Translations under genes and position numbers: made by a program
Notes under the pieces: model-generated
The model's database searches: none
What the model was told of the DNA's origin: nothing
What the model saw: the letters and a program-made list of their open reading frames with translations, nothing else
Shown: one piece after another, positions 1-6,066 of the stretch
How the letters are laid out: each line of letters opens with the position of its first letter
Position numbering within the stretch: position 1 is the first letter of the stretch
Origin: Treponema sp.
Lineage (GTDB): Bacteria > Spirochaetota > Spirochaetia > Treponematales > Breznakiellaceae
NCBI GenBank assembly: GCA_031277045.1
Contig: JAISLX010000054.1
Span: 1-12,419, forward strand
DNA length: 12,419 nt
Direction: 5' to 3'

Positions 1-67
1 CCTTAAATGTATGCCCAGCCTCTTTATATTCAATTACACGCTTTCTAAATACCACATCGTATGCCAT
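1..67 (-). CDS. IS630-type transposase, N-terminal fragment (runs off the window)
   Basis: Reading the minus strand from an ATG at 67-65 gives 22 codons beginning MAYDVVFRKRVIEYKEAGH. I recognise this as the usual start of the helix-turn-helix domain of IS630-family transposases ('fRk+vi.y...GhT...'), which bind the element ends. The rest of the gene lies to the left of the window, so catalytic DDE residues cannot be checked and I cannot tell whether it is intact. A good promoter lies directly upstream (75-103), with almost no leader and only a weak GAG as ribosome binding site. The element's right end must fall between about 68 and 120, because protease-like coding sequence is already readable from about 103. 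Only 22 residues are visible, so the family call is moderate. Confidence 0.55.
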   Translation of the reverse strand, partial: MAYDVVFRKRVIEYKEAGHTFK

Positions 68-74
68 GTCTCAT

Positions 75-103
75 ATCATAGCAAATATATTCGGTATTGT
101 AAA
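75..103 (-). promoter_or_regulatory. Promoter of the IS630-type transposase gene
   Basis: On the minus strand there is TTTACA (103-98), a spacer of exactly 17 bases (97-81) and TATGAT (80-75), a good sigma70-type match. Transcription would start around 68, only a base or so before the ATG at 67. The message would be leaderless or nearly so, which fits the absence of a Shine-Dalgarno sequence. Confidence 0.45.
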
Positions 104-966
104 GTAAAACTACTATACCGTTGAAAGTAGATGATATTGATTATTATTTTGATATTGATACCGGATTATATCTCGGATTATTATTCTCAAATGCTGTGAT
201 GGAAGCCGAAAAAGAAAGAGACTATAGAGAAATAGAATCAAATGAAGAATCGGGAAACTATTATATTACAAAACTGGATACTGTTACTATTCTTGATGAA
301 ACATATAATGATGTATACGTTATGACAAATTCGTACATAGCGGCATGGAAAGGAAAAACTTTTAACGATAAAGGTATATTAGGCGTTGAATTTCTTAAGT
401 ATTATGATTTTTTATTCGCAGTGGGGTCTGCTCCCCCGCCGCTCGACGGCGGTTAAAATAAGCAACGTCTACAAAAAAATGGTAGTGGACCCCACAGATG
501 ATAAATTTCCTTACAGAACGAACCTCTGAGATAATGCAACGCTTACAAGATACCCCGCCTTATCCTTCCTTATCGGGTTAGGCAGGAAGCAAAACGTTAG
601 GCAAAACAGCTTGACGCTGTTTTGTGGCGGGGAGGTTCATTTGATTATAGAGATTTGCGAAACGGAAAAACAACCGGTATGTATTATATGCCGAATACAC
701 CGCCGGAAGAAAGGGATTATGGATTTTTTGGCTTGCTGGATAAACCACCTGAAAAGGACAGTATAGCATACGATAAATTCGGTCTTCGTCCCGGAAGGAA
801 AATTACAAAAATAAACGGCAAACTATACAAGGAATTCTTGTTCAGGGAAGAACTGTCTAAACCGGATTTTTACAAGGGCATATATGAGTATACGCCACTA
901 GAAAACGGTAAAGAAAAAACAATAGTGATAGCGCAAAACCATGAAATACCATTATCAGCTAGATGA
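103..966 (+). pseudogene. Broken retropepsin-like aspartyl protease with C-terminal PDZ-like domain
   Basis: Two reading frames in the same phase belong to one gene. The left part (about 103-416) reads TTIPLKVDDIDYYFDIDTG: an aspartyl-protease entry strand followed by the catalytic DTG motif. It continues to GILGVEFLKYYDFLF, the second conserved strand of retropepsin-like proteases. The right part (642-966) reads DYRDLRNGKTTGMYY and then FGLRPGRKITKINGK, a PDZ-type ligand loop, and ends at TGA 964-966. The frame is open upstream only to about 103 (TAA at 100-102), so the 5' end and any signal peptide are missing, apparently removed by the neighbouring IS. A 222-bp repeat plus one ATT (225 bp, 75 codons) sits between the halves and brings stop codons, so the left half ends at 456. 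A TTG at 121 could serve as a start but is unlikely to be the original one. A family role in processing exported or membrane proteins is plausible, but this copy should be non-functional. Confidence 0.65.
414..641 (+). repeat. Repeat copy A (222 bp) flanked by ATT, inserted in the protease gene
   Basis: The element runs from CGCAGTGGGGTCTGCTCCCC (417) to GGGGAGGTTC (638), with ATT on each side (414-416 and 639-641). The same left and right ends recur at 1023-1064 and 11830-11981. Inside are several inverted repeats: CCGCCG/CGGCGG near 437-453, GTGGGGTC (421-428) against GACCCCAC (488-495), and CAAAACAGC/GCTGTTTTG around a 5-base loop (602-624). No open reading frame of its own is visible, so it must be moved by an outside enzyme if it moves at all. 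The ATT pair could be a 3-bp target duplication. I do not recognise the family by name. Confidence 0.6.
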
Positions 967-1019
967 AGCGGACTGTGGGTCGGCTTGTCTTGTTATGGTT
1001 GCATTTTGTATTTCCGTTC

Positions 1020-1067
1020 ATTCGCAGTGGGGTCTGCTCCCCGCCGCTTGCGGCGGGGAGTTTCATA
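1020..1067 (+). repeat. Repeat copy B (42 bp), short form
   Basis: It has the same left end as copy A (CGCAGTGGGGTCTGCTCCCC from 1023) and nearly the same right end (GGGGAGTTTC to 1064), flanked by ATT and ATA. Nearly the whole interior is a perfect hairpin, CCCCGCCGC-TT-GCGGCGGGG (1039-1058). It lies between the broken protease gene and sua5, 32 bases before the sua5 start, and could slow transcription or act as a weak terminator, although no T-run follows. Confidence 0.55.
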
Positions 1068-1098
1068 GATTATTATCTGGAATGTCAGTGTTAAAATC

Positions 1099-2124
1099 AT
1101 GCTGCTTGAGTTAAACGAAAAAAACATTTTGTTTGCTGCGGAACGGATACGGAAAGGAAAACTCGTTGCTTTCCCGACGGAAACGGTGTACGGGCTCGGC
1201 TGCGACGCCTTTAACAGCCATGCCCTGGCGAGGGTATTTGAGGTAAAGAAACGTCCGCGTTTTGACCCGCTCATAATACACATCGCTTCTCTTGATACGC
1301 TGGAACGGCTCGTGGATTTTTCGCGGCTTTCAAAGGACGAGGAACACAGGCTTTTTGTTTTGAGCCGTTCCCTTTGGCCCGGGCCCTTGACTCTTGTTCT
1401 GCCAAAGTTGAAGTCCGTGCCGGATTTGGCTACTGGCGGGCTTGAAACGGCGGCGATACGGTTTCCGGCTCACGAAGAGGCGCTAAGGCTGATAAAGGAG
1501 TCTACCGGCGCTGTCGCCGCCCCCAGCGCGAATCCGTTTGGCTGCCTTAGCCCGACGCGGGCGGAACACGTAGCGGCGCAGTTGGGTAATTCCGTTGACC
1601 TTATACTGGACGGCGGCCCCGCGAATATAGGCGTGGAATCTACGGTACTGGATATATGCGGTCAGGCTCCGCGCATACTGCGTCCCGGCGGAACGCCGCG
1701 AAACACGATAGAAGCCCTCACGGGCCCGCTTGCTCCTGACACGCCCGGCAGCGGTGGTAAAATCAGTTCCCCCGGCCAGTTAAAGAGCCATTACGCCCCG
1801 TCAAAGGCCCTGTACACGCATACCGGAGCGGAAATGCGCTCTCTGCACTTTTCGCCGGACGCCGCCTATCTATTTTTCAACCAGGCGTCGTTTGACGCTT
1901 TTGCCGGGAACAACAGTCTGCCGCCAGAAGCGCAGAACAGTATGTGTTTCATACTAAGCCCTTCCGGCAGCCTGAACGAAGCCGCCGCCCGCCTCTTTGA
2001 CATCCTCCACACGATAGACGCGCTGCCCGCCGGCCTTATACACGCCGAGCGCCCGCCCGCAGACGGACTAGGAGCCGCAATCAACGATAGGCTTTCCCGC
2101 GCCTCGGCAGGCCGCGGTACATAG
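1099..2124 (+). CDS. sua5: Threonylcarbamoyl-AMP synthase, long (Sua5) form
   Basis: This enzyme makes threonylcarbamoyl-AMP from threonine, bicarbonate and ATP, the first step of the t6A37 modification of ANN-decoding tRNAs; it acts in the cytoplasm before TsaD/TsaB/TsaE. The 341-residue protein has the full Sua5 layout. The YrdC-type domain carries PTETVYGLG (26-34), KKRPRFDPL (50-58), APSANPFG (141-148), GVESTVLD (178-185) and ILRPGG (193-198). The linker motif SPGQLKSHYAP (224-234) leads into the Sua5 C-terminal domain. The KKRPRFDPL block differs slightly from the commoner KxRPxxxPL spelling. I chose the ATG at 1099 because the protein then begins just before the conserved fold; its ribosome binding site is weak (GGA about 17 bases upstream). 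It appears to be a single-gene unit between the decayed region and the nik promoter. Confidence 0.9.
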   Translation: MLLELNEKNILFAAERIRKGKLVAFPTETVYGLGCDAFNSHALARVFEVKKRPRFDPLIIHIASLDTLERLVDFSRLSKDEEHRLFVLSRSLWPGPLTLVLPKLKSVPDLATGGLETAAIRFPAHEEALRLIKESTGAVAAPSANPFGCLSPTRAEHVAAQLGNSVDLILDGGPANIGVESTVLDICGQAPRILRPGGTPRNTIEALTGPLAPDTPGSGGKISSPGQLKSHYAPSKALYTHTGAEMRSLHFSPDAAYLFFNQASFDAFAGNNSLPPEAQNSMCFILSPSGSLNEAAARLFDILHTIDALPAGLIHAERPPADGLGAAINDRLSRASAGRGT

Positions 2125-2142
2125 TGAAGCGCCCCCAGCCAG

Positions 2143-2162
2143 CCCCGCACTTCATTGCGGGG
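2143..2162 (+). terminator. GC-rich hairpin after sua5, possible terminator
   Basis: CCCCGCA-cttcat-TGCGGGG is a perfect 7-bp stem with a 6-base loop, 19 bases after the sua5 stop. It is not followed by a run of T, so it is not a classic intrinsic terminator; it may instead be a pause site or protect the 3' end. Confidence 0.3.
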
Positions 2163-2260
2163 ACACCCCTATGTTGGGCGGTCAGCCGCTCTCACACATC
2201 GCGTTCAGGGTGAAAGAGGCGTTTACACTCGAGTAAAGCCCCGCGCCGCCGCTTGGTGCC

Positions 2261-2290
2261 TTGACCAAGAAATCCGGTCTTGGCTATACT
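2261..2290 (+). promoter_or_regulatory. Promoter of the nik-type operon with a palindrome in the spacer
   Basis: TTGACC (2261-2266), an 18-base spacer and TATACT (2285-2290) form a good sigma70-type promoter, the best on this strand between sua5 and nikB. Transcription should begin near 2296-2298. Inside it lies CCAAGA (2265-2270), 7 bases, TCTTGG (2278-2283), a 19-bp palindrome overlapping the end of the -35 box and touching the -10 box. That is where a repressor would be expected to bind. It does not match the NikR consensus half sites (GTATGA/TCATAC). Confidence 0.55.
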
Positions 2291-2296
2291 GAGTTT

Positions 2297-2412
2297 GGGT
2301 GCGGTCAGAGGCCGCGCTTTCCCATTCCATGAAGGAATGGCCTGCCGGAGATGAACTCCTATAAACGGGTTTTCCCTTGAAAACCCTCATTCTTTGTTTA
2401 TAGGAGCATACC
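2297..2412 (+). promoter_or_regulatory. Structured mRNA leader of the nik-type operon that can mask the nikB ribosome binding site
   Basis: Three hairpins follow the predicted start. The first is GTGCGG/CCGCGC (2299-2304 with 2312-2317, one G-T pair). The second is CCATTCC-atgaa-GGAATGG (2322-2340). The third is CTCCTATAAAC (2356-2366) paired perfectly with GTTTATAGGAG (2396-2406), enclosing a further GGGTTTT/AAAACCC stem (2367-2386) and a 9-base bulge (2387-2395). The 3' arm of the third contains AGGAG (2402-2406), the nikB Shine-Dalgarno. A competing hairpin, GGAG-atgaa-CTCC (2347-2359), uses the same CTCC and would release it. These mutually exclusive pairings are what a translational switch needs. 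It does not match any riboswitch consensus I know, including the B12 box, the SAM core and the czcD/NiCo motif. The pairings are seen directly; the switching is inferred. Confidence 0.5.
2329..2364 (+). CDS. Possible leader peptide, 11 residues (MKEWPAGDELL)
   Basis: An ATG at 2329 in the loop of the second leader hairpin opens an 11-codon frame ending at TAA 2362-2364, inside the 5' arm of the helix that masks the nikB ribosome binding site. A ribosome at its stop would hold that helix open and favour nikB translation. No Shine-Dalgarno is visible before the ATG, and the peptide has no run of one amino acid of the kind seen in classic attenuators, so the call is weak. Confidence 0.2.
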   Translation: MKEWPAGDELL

Positions 2413-3357
2413 GTGAAAACCTTATGGCGTTTCAGATTCATTCTGTACCGGATCCTCCAGATGCTGCCGGTGCTGCTGGCCGTCTCGGTTCTCGCCTTTG
2501 TGCTGAGTAATATGTCCCAGGGGGATGTGGCCTCCATAACGATCCGCAGTCAGGGGCAGGAAGTTACCGAAGAGAACCTTGCGGCGATCCGGGCGGAACT
2601 GGGCCTGGATAAACCGCTTGCGGTCCAGTACCTCACCTGGCTGGGGAAGGTGGCGCGTCTTGATTTCGGCATCTCCTTCCAGACGAAAAAACCGGTAACC
2701 GAAGAGATTTTCCGGCGCTTTCCCGCAACCCTGAAGCTTGCCCTGGCCGCCACGCTCATCTCCGTCCTGTTTGCGATTCCGATTGCCCTGCTCTGTACCC
2801 GCTACCGGAATTCCCCCTTTGACCAGGTGTTCCGGGTGGTCTCCGCCTGCGGGACAACTATACCGGACTTCTGGCTGGGCCTCATGCTGCTGTACCTTTT
2901 CGCGGTACAACTGCACCTTGCGCCGGTGGTGGCGGGGAACAAATGGCAGAACATCCTCCTGCCCGCCCTTACCTTGAGCGTTAATAACAGCGCCGCCTAT
3001 ATACGCCTGCTCCGGGAAAACCTGATTAAAGTGCGGGGCATGGATTATATGCGGGCGGCGAGGGCCCGGGGGCTTGGGGAAATGGAAACCCTGGTGCGGC
3101 ACGGGATAAAGAACGCCATGCTTCCCTGCATAACCCTGGTGGGGGTGAATTTCGGGAAGCTCCTTTCGGGGATGTTTGCCTGCGAGACCATATTCTCGTG
3201 GAACGGCATCGGGAAATTCGCCGTGGACAGCATACGCCTCAAGGATATTCCCGTCATCCAGGGGTATATCCTCGTGGTGGCGGTTACGTTCATAAGCATC
3301 AATCTGCTGCTGGACATCCTCTACATATATATTGACCCAAAAATACAGATTGCATGA
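2413..3357 (+). CDS. nikB: ABC importer inner-membrane permease, NikB-like
   Basis: This is one of two membrane subunits of a nickel/metallophore/peptide-class ABC importer (BPD_transp_1 family). The 314-residue length matches E. coli NikB. GLDKPLAVQYLTWLGK...LDFGISF (64-89) closely follows the NikB segment between the first helix and the membrane core. A first transmembrane helix covers about 13-33 and further helices lie near 108-128, 150-170, 184-200, 238-258 and 284-304. The EAA coupling loop that contacts the ATPases is at 211-231 (YMRAARARGLG). The start is GTG at 2413, set by AGGAG six bases upstream; that AGGAG is the sequence buried in the leader helix. nikC follows after 30 bp. Sequence alone does not separate nickel from metallophore or peptide transport. 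Confidence 0.82.
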   Translation: MKTLWRFRFILYRILQMLPVLLAVSVLAFVLSNMSQGDVASITIRSQGQEVTEENLAAIRAELGLDKPLAVQYLTWLGKVARLDFGISFQTKKPVTEEIFRRFPATLKLALAATLISVLFAIPIALLCTRYRNSPFDQVFRVVSACGTTIPDFWLGLMLLYLFAVQLHLAPVVAGNKWQNILLPALTLSVNNSAAYIRLLRENLIKVRGMDYMRAARARGLGEMETLVRHGIKNAMLPCITLVGVNFGKLLSGMFACETIFSWNGIGKFAVDSIRLKDIPVIQGYILVVAVTFISINLLLDILYIYIDPKIQIA

Positions 3358-3387
3358 AGGCGGGGAAGGCCGCATTAAGGAGGAACC

Positions 3388-4251
3388 ATGGGAAAGGAAT
3401 GGATTGAACGGTTCAAAGAGCAAAAGACCGCGCTGGCGGGACTGGCGCTGATTCTGGTTTTCGCCCTGACCGGTATTTTTGCCGAATATGCCGCGCCCCA
3501 CGACCCCTACGGGGTGGATATAAGCCAAAAACTGCTGCCTCCGGGCGGGGCATATCTTATGGGGACGGACCAGCTTGGGCGGTGTATTTTTTCCCGCCTC
3601 ATCTTCGGGATTAGGACGAGCCTGGCCACTGCGGTAGCCGCGACCGTGCTGATGGTCCTCATCGGACTGCCCCTGGGAATTCTCGCCGGGTATACCGGGG
3701 GCGTTACGGACAATGCGATTATGCGCCTTGCGGACATCGCCTCCTCCTTTCCATCGAGCCTCCTCGCCCTGGCGATTGTCGGAGTCCTGGGGCCAAGCCT
3801 TATGAACATGGTGCTGGTCTTTGTAGCCCTGTGGTGGGCGCCCTTTGCCCGGATTGTCCGCAGTTCCGTGGTGAAGCTCAAGGAAAGCCCCTTTGTCCTG
3901 GCTGCGGAGGCCGCGGGGAGCAGCCGGGGGACTATCGTGTTCCGGCACATCCTGCCCAATGCGGTTTCCCCGATTATCGTACTTGCCACCCTGCGGATCG
4001 CCGCAGTCATTATGCACATCGCCGGGTTTTCGTTTATCGGCCTGGGTTCCCAGCCCCCCGCCGCGGACTGGGGGGTGATGCTCAACGACTCACGCCCCTA
4101 CCTCACCTCCCATCCGCTGATGATGCTCTGGCCGGGACTGGCCATCGTGGTTTCGGTATTCGCCTTTAACCTGGTGGGTGAGGGGCTTAACGACGCCCTG
4201 CTTCCCACTTCCGGAAGCGCCGTTATGGTCAAGGAAGAAGCCCGTGGGTAA
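3388..4251 (+). CDS. nikC: ABC importer inner-membrane permease, NikC-like
   Basis: This is the second permease subunit, the heterodimer partner of NikB. The 287-residue protein carries the family signature MGTDQLGRCIFSRLIFG (58-74), then MRLADIASSFPSS (112-124). The EAA loop is at about 169-192 (FVLAAEAAGSS...HILPNA), and the C-terminal block DWGVMLNDSRPYL (227-239) aligns well with E. coli NikC. Helices are visible near 14-33, 78-102, 123-147, 195-215 and 248-268. The ribosome binding site is strong (AAGGAGG at 3377-3383, 4 bases before the ATG). The last codons overlap the proposed GTG start of nikD by 8 bp, pointing to translational coupling. A short tail (SGSAVMVKEEARG) extends past the usual end, and this stretch also supplies the nikD ribosome binding site. 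Confidence 0.82.
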   Translation: MGKEWIERFKEQKTALAGLALILVFALTGIFAEYAAPHDPYGVDISQKLLPPGGAYLMGTDQLGRCIFSRLIFGIRTSLATAVAATVLMVLIGLPLGILAGYTGGVTDNAIMRLADIASSFPSSLLALAIVGVLGPSLMNMVLVFVALWWAPFARIVRSSVVKLKESPFVLAAEAAGSSRGTIVFRHILPNAVSPIIVLATLRIAAVIMHIAGFSFIGLGSQPPAADWGVMLNDSRPYLTSHPLMMLWPGLAIVVSVFAFNLVGEGLNDALLPTSGSAVMVKEEARG

Positions 4252-5044
4252 ACCGGCGCTATCTATACGGGGGCTTAGTACCTCCTTCTATTTGAAAAAC
4301 CGGACGGTAAAGGCCCTGGACGGGGTAGATATGGACCTCTATGCCGGACGGATAACCGCGCTTGTGGGAGGCAGCGGCAGCGGCAAATCCGTGCTGTCCC
4401 TGTCCATACTCGGACTGATTGAAAAACCGGGGAAGGTGGTAACGGGTTCGGTCATGCTGGAAGACCGGGATCTCCTTGCGCTGTCCGAAGGGGAACTGCG
4501 GCGGGTGCGGGGTGAAAAAATCGCCATGATTTTTCAGGAGCCGGCTAATTCGCTGAATCCGGTGATCAAGGTAAAGGACCACCTGTTCGAGGTAAACCGG
4601 CTGGGTTCCCGGCGGCTAAAAAAACAGGATGCCCTGGCCCTGTTTCAGGATGTCCTTTCCAGGGTGGGCCTGCGGGACGCCCCCAAGATCCTTGAAAGTT
4701 ATCCCTTTGAGCTTTCCGGGGGGATGTGCCAGCGGATTATGGTGGCTATGGGGCTGCTTGCCCATTCCTCCGTGCTGATTGCGGATGAACCGACCTCTTC
4801 CCTGGATTTGACCACCCAGGCCGCGATTCTAAAGGAGTTAGCCCGCCTGCGGGACACGGGGATAAGCATCCTGCTTGTAACCCACGATTTGGGGGTGGTG
4901 GCGCAGATGGCGGACGATGTGTATGTGATTAAGGACGGGCGCATTGTGGAACAGGGAACGGTGTACGAAGTCTTTGAAAGGCCCAGGCATGAATATACAA
5001 AATTACTGCTGGAAAAAACGGAGGGAACCGATGGCATTAATTAA
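4244..5044 (+). CDS. nikD: ABC importer ATPase, NikD-like
   Basis: First of two ATPases that drive the importer. With the GTG start at 4244 the protein has 266 residues: Walker A GGSGSGKS (42-49), Q-loop FQEP (Q98), signature LSGGM (157-161), Walker B VLIADE (177-182), D-loop SLD (186-188) and switch histidine H214 (VTHD). GGSGSGKS and SGGM are the spellings seen in E. coli NikD. I prefer 4244 because AAGGAAG (4231-4237) lies at the right distance and the protein then begins directly at the ATPase fold (ALSIRGL). An earlier GTG at 4178 would add 22 proline-rich residues encoded inside nikC with no family counterpart. It lacks the long cysteine-rich tail found on its partner. It overlaps nikE by 14 bp. 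Confidence 0.82.
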   Translation: MGKPALSIRGLSTSFYLKNRTVKALDGVDMDLYAGRITALVGGSGSGKSVLSLSILGLIEKPGKVVTGSVMLEDRDLLALSEGELRRVRGEKIAMIFQEPANSLNPVIKVKDHLFEVNRLGSRRLKKQDALALFQDVLSRVGLRDAPKILESYPFELSGGMCQRIMVAMGLLAHSSVLIADEPTSSLDLTTQAAILKELARLRDTGISILLVTHDLGVVAQMADDVYVIKDGRIVEQGTVYEVFERPRHEYTKLLLEKTEGTDGIN

Positions 5045-5969
5045 AATCAGGAACCTGTATAAAACGTTTGGCCCCAAGGCGAAGCCGGTGGTATACGCGG
5101 CCCGGGATGTAAGCCTTTCCATAAATCGCGGTGAGATTCTGGGACTGGTAGGGGAATCGGGCTGCGGGAAATCCACGCTGGGAAAGTTGATTTTGAAGCT
5201 GGAACAGCCGACCCGTGGCAGCGTTGTCTTTGACGGGGAGGATATTACCGATTATTCCTTTAACGAGATGCGGCCCCGCAGGCGGCGTATGCAGATGGTG
5301 TTTCAGGGAAGCGCCCAGTCATTTAACCCCTCCTATACCCTCCGCCAGATTCTTCGGGAACCGCTGGATAATTTCCACGATGAGGGGGACGATGAAAAAG
5401 AACGGTGGATGATCGATATGCTGCGAAAGGTCGGTTTGGACGAAACCTATCTGACCCGCTACCCCCACGAGATGTCCGGCGGACAGCGGCAGCGGGGCGG
5501 CATTGCCCGGGCCTTGATTCTCAAACCTGAGTTTGTAGTCTGCGACGAGGCGGTTTCCAGCGTGGATTACGCGGTAAAAAACAAAATCCTGGAACTGCTG
5601 GTCTCGCTGAAAAGGGATTTTTCCCTGACCTACCTCTTTATTTCACATGACATTGCCGCAGTGAAACGGATCTGCGACCGAATAGCGGTGATGTATCTGG
5701 GAAACATCCTGGAAATTCTGGAGGACATGGATTCCGGTGCGCTCCATCCCTATACCCGGGCCCTGCTTGCCGCAACCCTGCCGGTCAACCCACGGGAACG
5801 AAAGGCCGACATGGTGCTGTTTCGGGAGAACGAGGACATGAGCATTCCGGAGCGGGGCTGCGTGTTCCAAAACCGCTGCCTGTACGCCAAGCCCTTGTGC
5901 CAAAAGGAGCGTCCCGGACTGGAACAGAAAACCGGGGGGCATTTTGCCGCCTGTCATTATTGCGTATGA
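5031..5969 (+). CDS. nikE: ABC importer ATPase, NikE-like, with cysteine-rich C-terminal tail
   Basis: Second ATPase, the partner of NikD. It has 312 residues from the ATG at 5031, chosen because GAGGG lies 6-7 bases upstream and the protein then opens with MALIKIRNLYKTF. Motifs: Walker A GESGCGKST (41-49), Q-loop Q92, signature MSGGQRQRGGIARAL (148-162), Walker B FVVCDEA (168-174) with the NikE-like DEAVSSVD wording, and H206 (ISHD). After the ATPase core comes the oligopeptide/nickel transporter C-terminal extension containing C277, C283, C290, C308 and C311. Related DppD/OppD tails with this spacing can carry an iron-sulphur cluster, so this one may too (inference). nikE overlaps nikD by 14 bp; a 97-bp gap with a hairpin follows before the lipoprotein gene. 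Confidence 0.82.
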   Translation: MALIKIRNLYKTFGPKAKPVVYAARDVSLSINRGEILGLVGESGCGKSTLGKLILKLEQPTRGSVVFDGEDITDYSFNEMRPRRRRMQMVFQGSAQSFNPSYTLRQILREPLDNFHDEGDDEKERWMIDMLRKVGLDETYLTRYPHEMSGGQRQRGGIARALILKPEFVVCDEAVSSVDYAVKNKILELLVSLKRDFSLTYLFISHDIAAVKRICDRIAVMYLGNILEILEDMDSGALHPYTRALLAATLPVNPRERKADMVLFRENEDMSIPERGCVFQNRCLYAKPLCQKERPGLEQKTGGHFAACHYCV

Positions 5970-6016
5970 AGCCCAATCACCTGAGACCGTATGTGCAGGA
6001 GATTTGATTTTCATAA

Positions 6017-6038
6017 AAAGCGGCCTTTGGTCGACTTT
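6017..6038 (+). other. Hairpin between nikE and the binding-protein gene
   Basis: AAAG-CGGCC-ttt-GGTCG-a-CTTT forms a 9-bp stem with one bulged A and a 3-base loop. It lies in the 97-bp gap, 28 bases before the lipoprotein start. Such hairpins often guard the 5' end of a processed message, so the downstream binding protein can be made in excess of the membrane parts. No T-run follows, so termination is unlikely. Confidence 0.3.
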
Positions 6039-6066
6039 AACTACAAATGTTTAAGGAGTGAAGAAA

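Noticed and set aside
121..456. Stand-alone 111-codon gene starting at TTG
   Set aside because: Its sequence is the middle of a retropepsin-like protease and its last residues are read from the inserted repeat; it is treated as part of a pseudogene.
622..966. Stand-alone 114-codon gene starting at ATG or TTG-like codons in the repeat
   Set aside because: The first residues come from the end of repeat copy A and no ribosome site precedes them; from 642 on it is the PDZ half of the broken protease.
2291..2412. A known riboswitch (cobalamin, SAM, TPP, NiCo/czcD, Moco, T-box) in the nik leader
   Set aside because: I looked for the conserved cores of these classes and did not find them; the pairing is kept as an unassigned structured leader.
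2200..2412. NikR operator upstream of the nik-type operon
   Set aside because: No GTATGA-N16-TCATAC-like pair is present; the only clear palindrome is CCAAGA-N7-TCTTGG.
2422..4017. 531-codon open frame on the minus strand opposite nikB and nikC
   Set aside because: It lies antisense to two clearly recognisable permease genes. Its protein is rich in G, H, Q, P and R with no domain or membrane pattern, as expected from the reverse of GC-rich coding DNA.
4178..4243. Earlier GTG start for nikD
   Set aside because: It would add 22 residues encoded within nikC that have no counterpart in the family; the GTG at 4244 has a correctly spaced AAGGAAG.
4944..5030. Earlier start for nikE
   Set aside because: It lies deep inside nikD and adds 29 residues ahead of the conserved MALIKIRNLYKTF opening; GAGGG precedes the ATG at 5031.
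6058..6066. GTG at 6058 as the start of the binding lipoprotein
   Set aside because: The GTG overlaps the last G of the AAGGAG ribosome site; the ATG at 6067 has proper spacing and begins the signal peptide.
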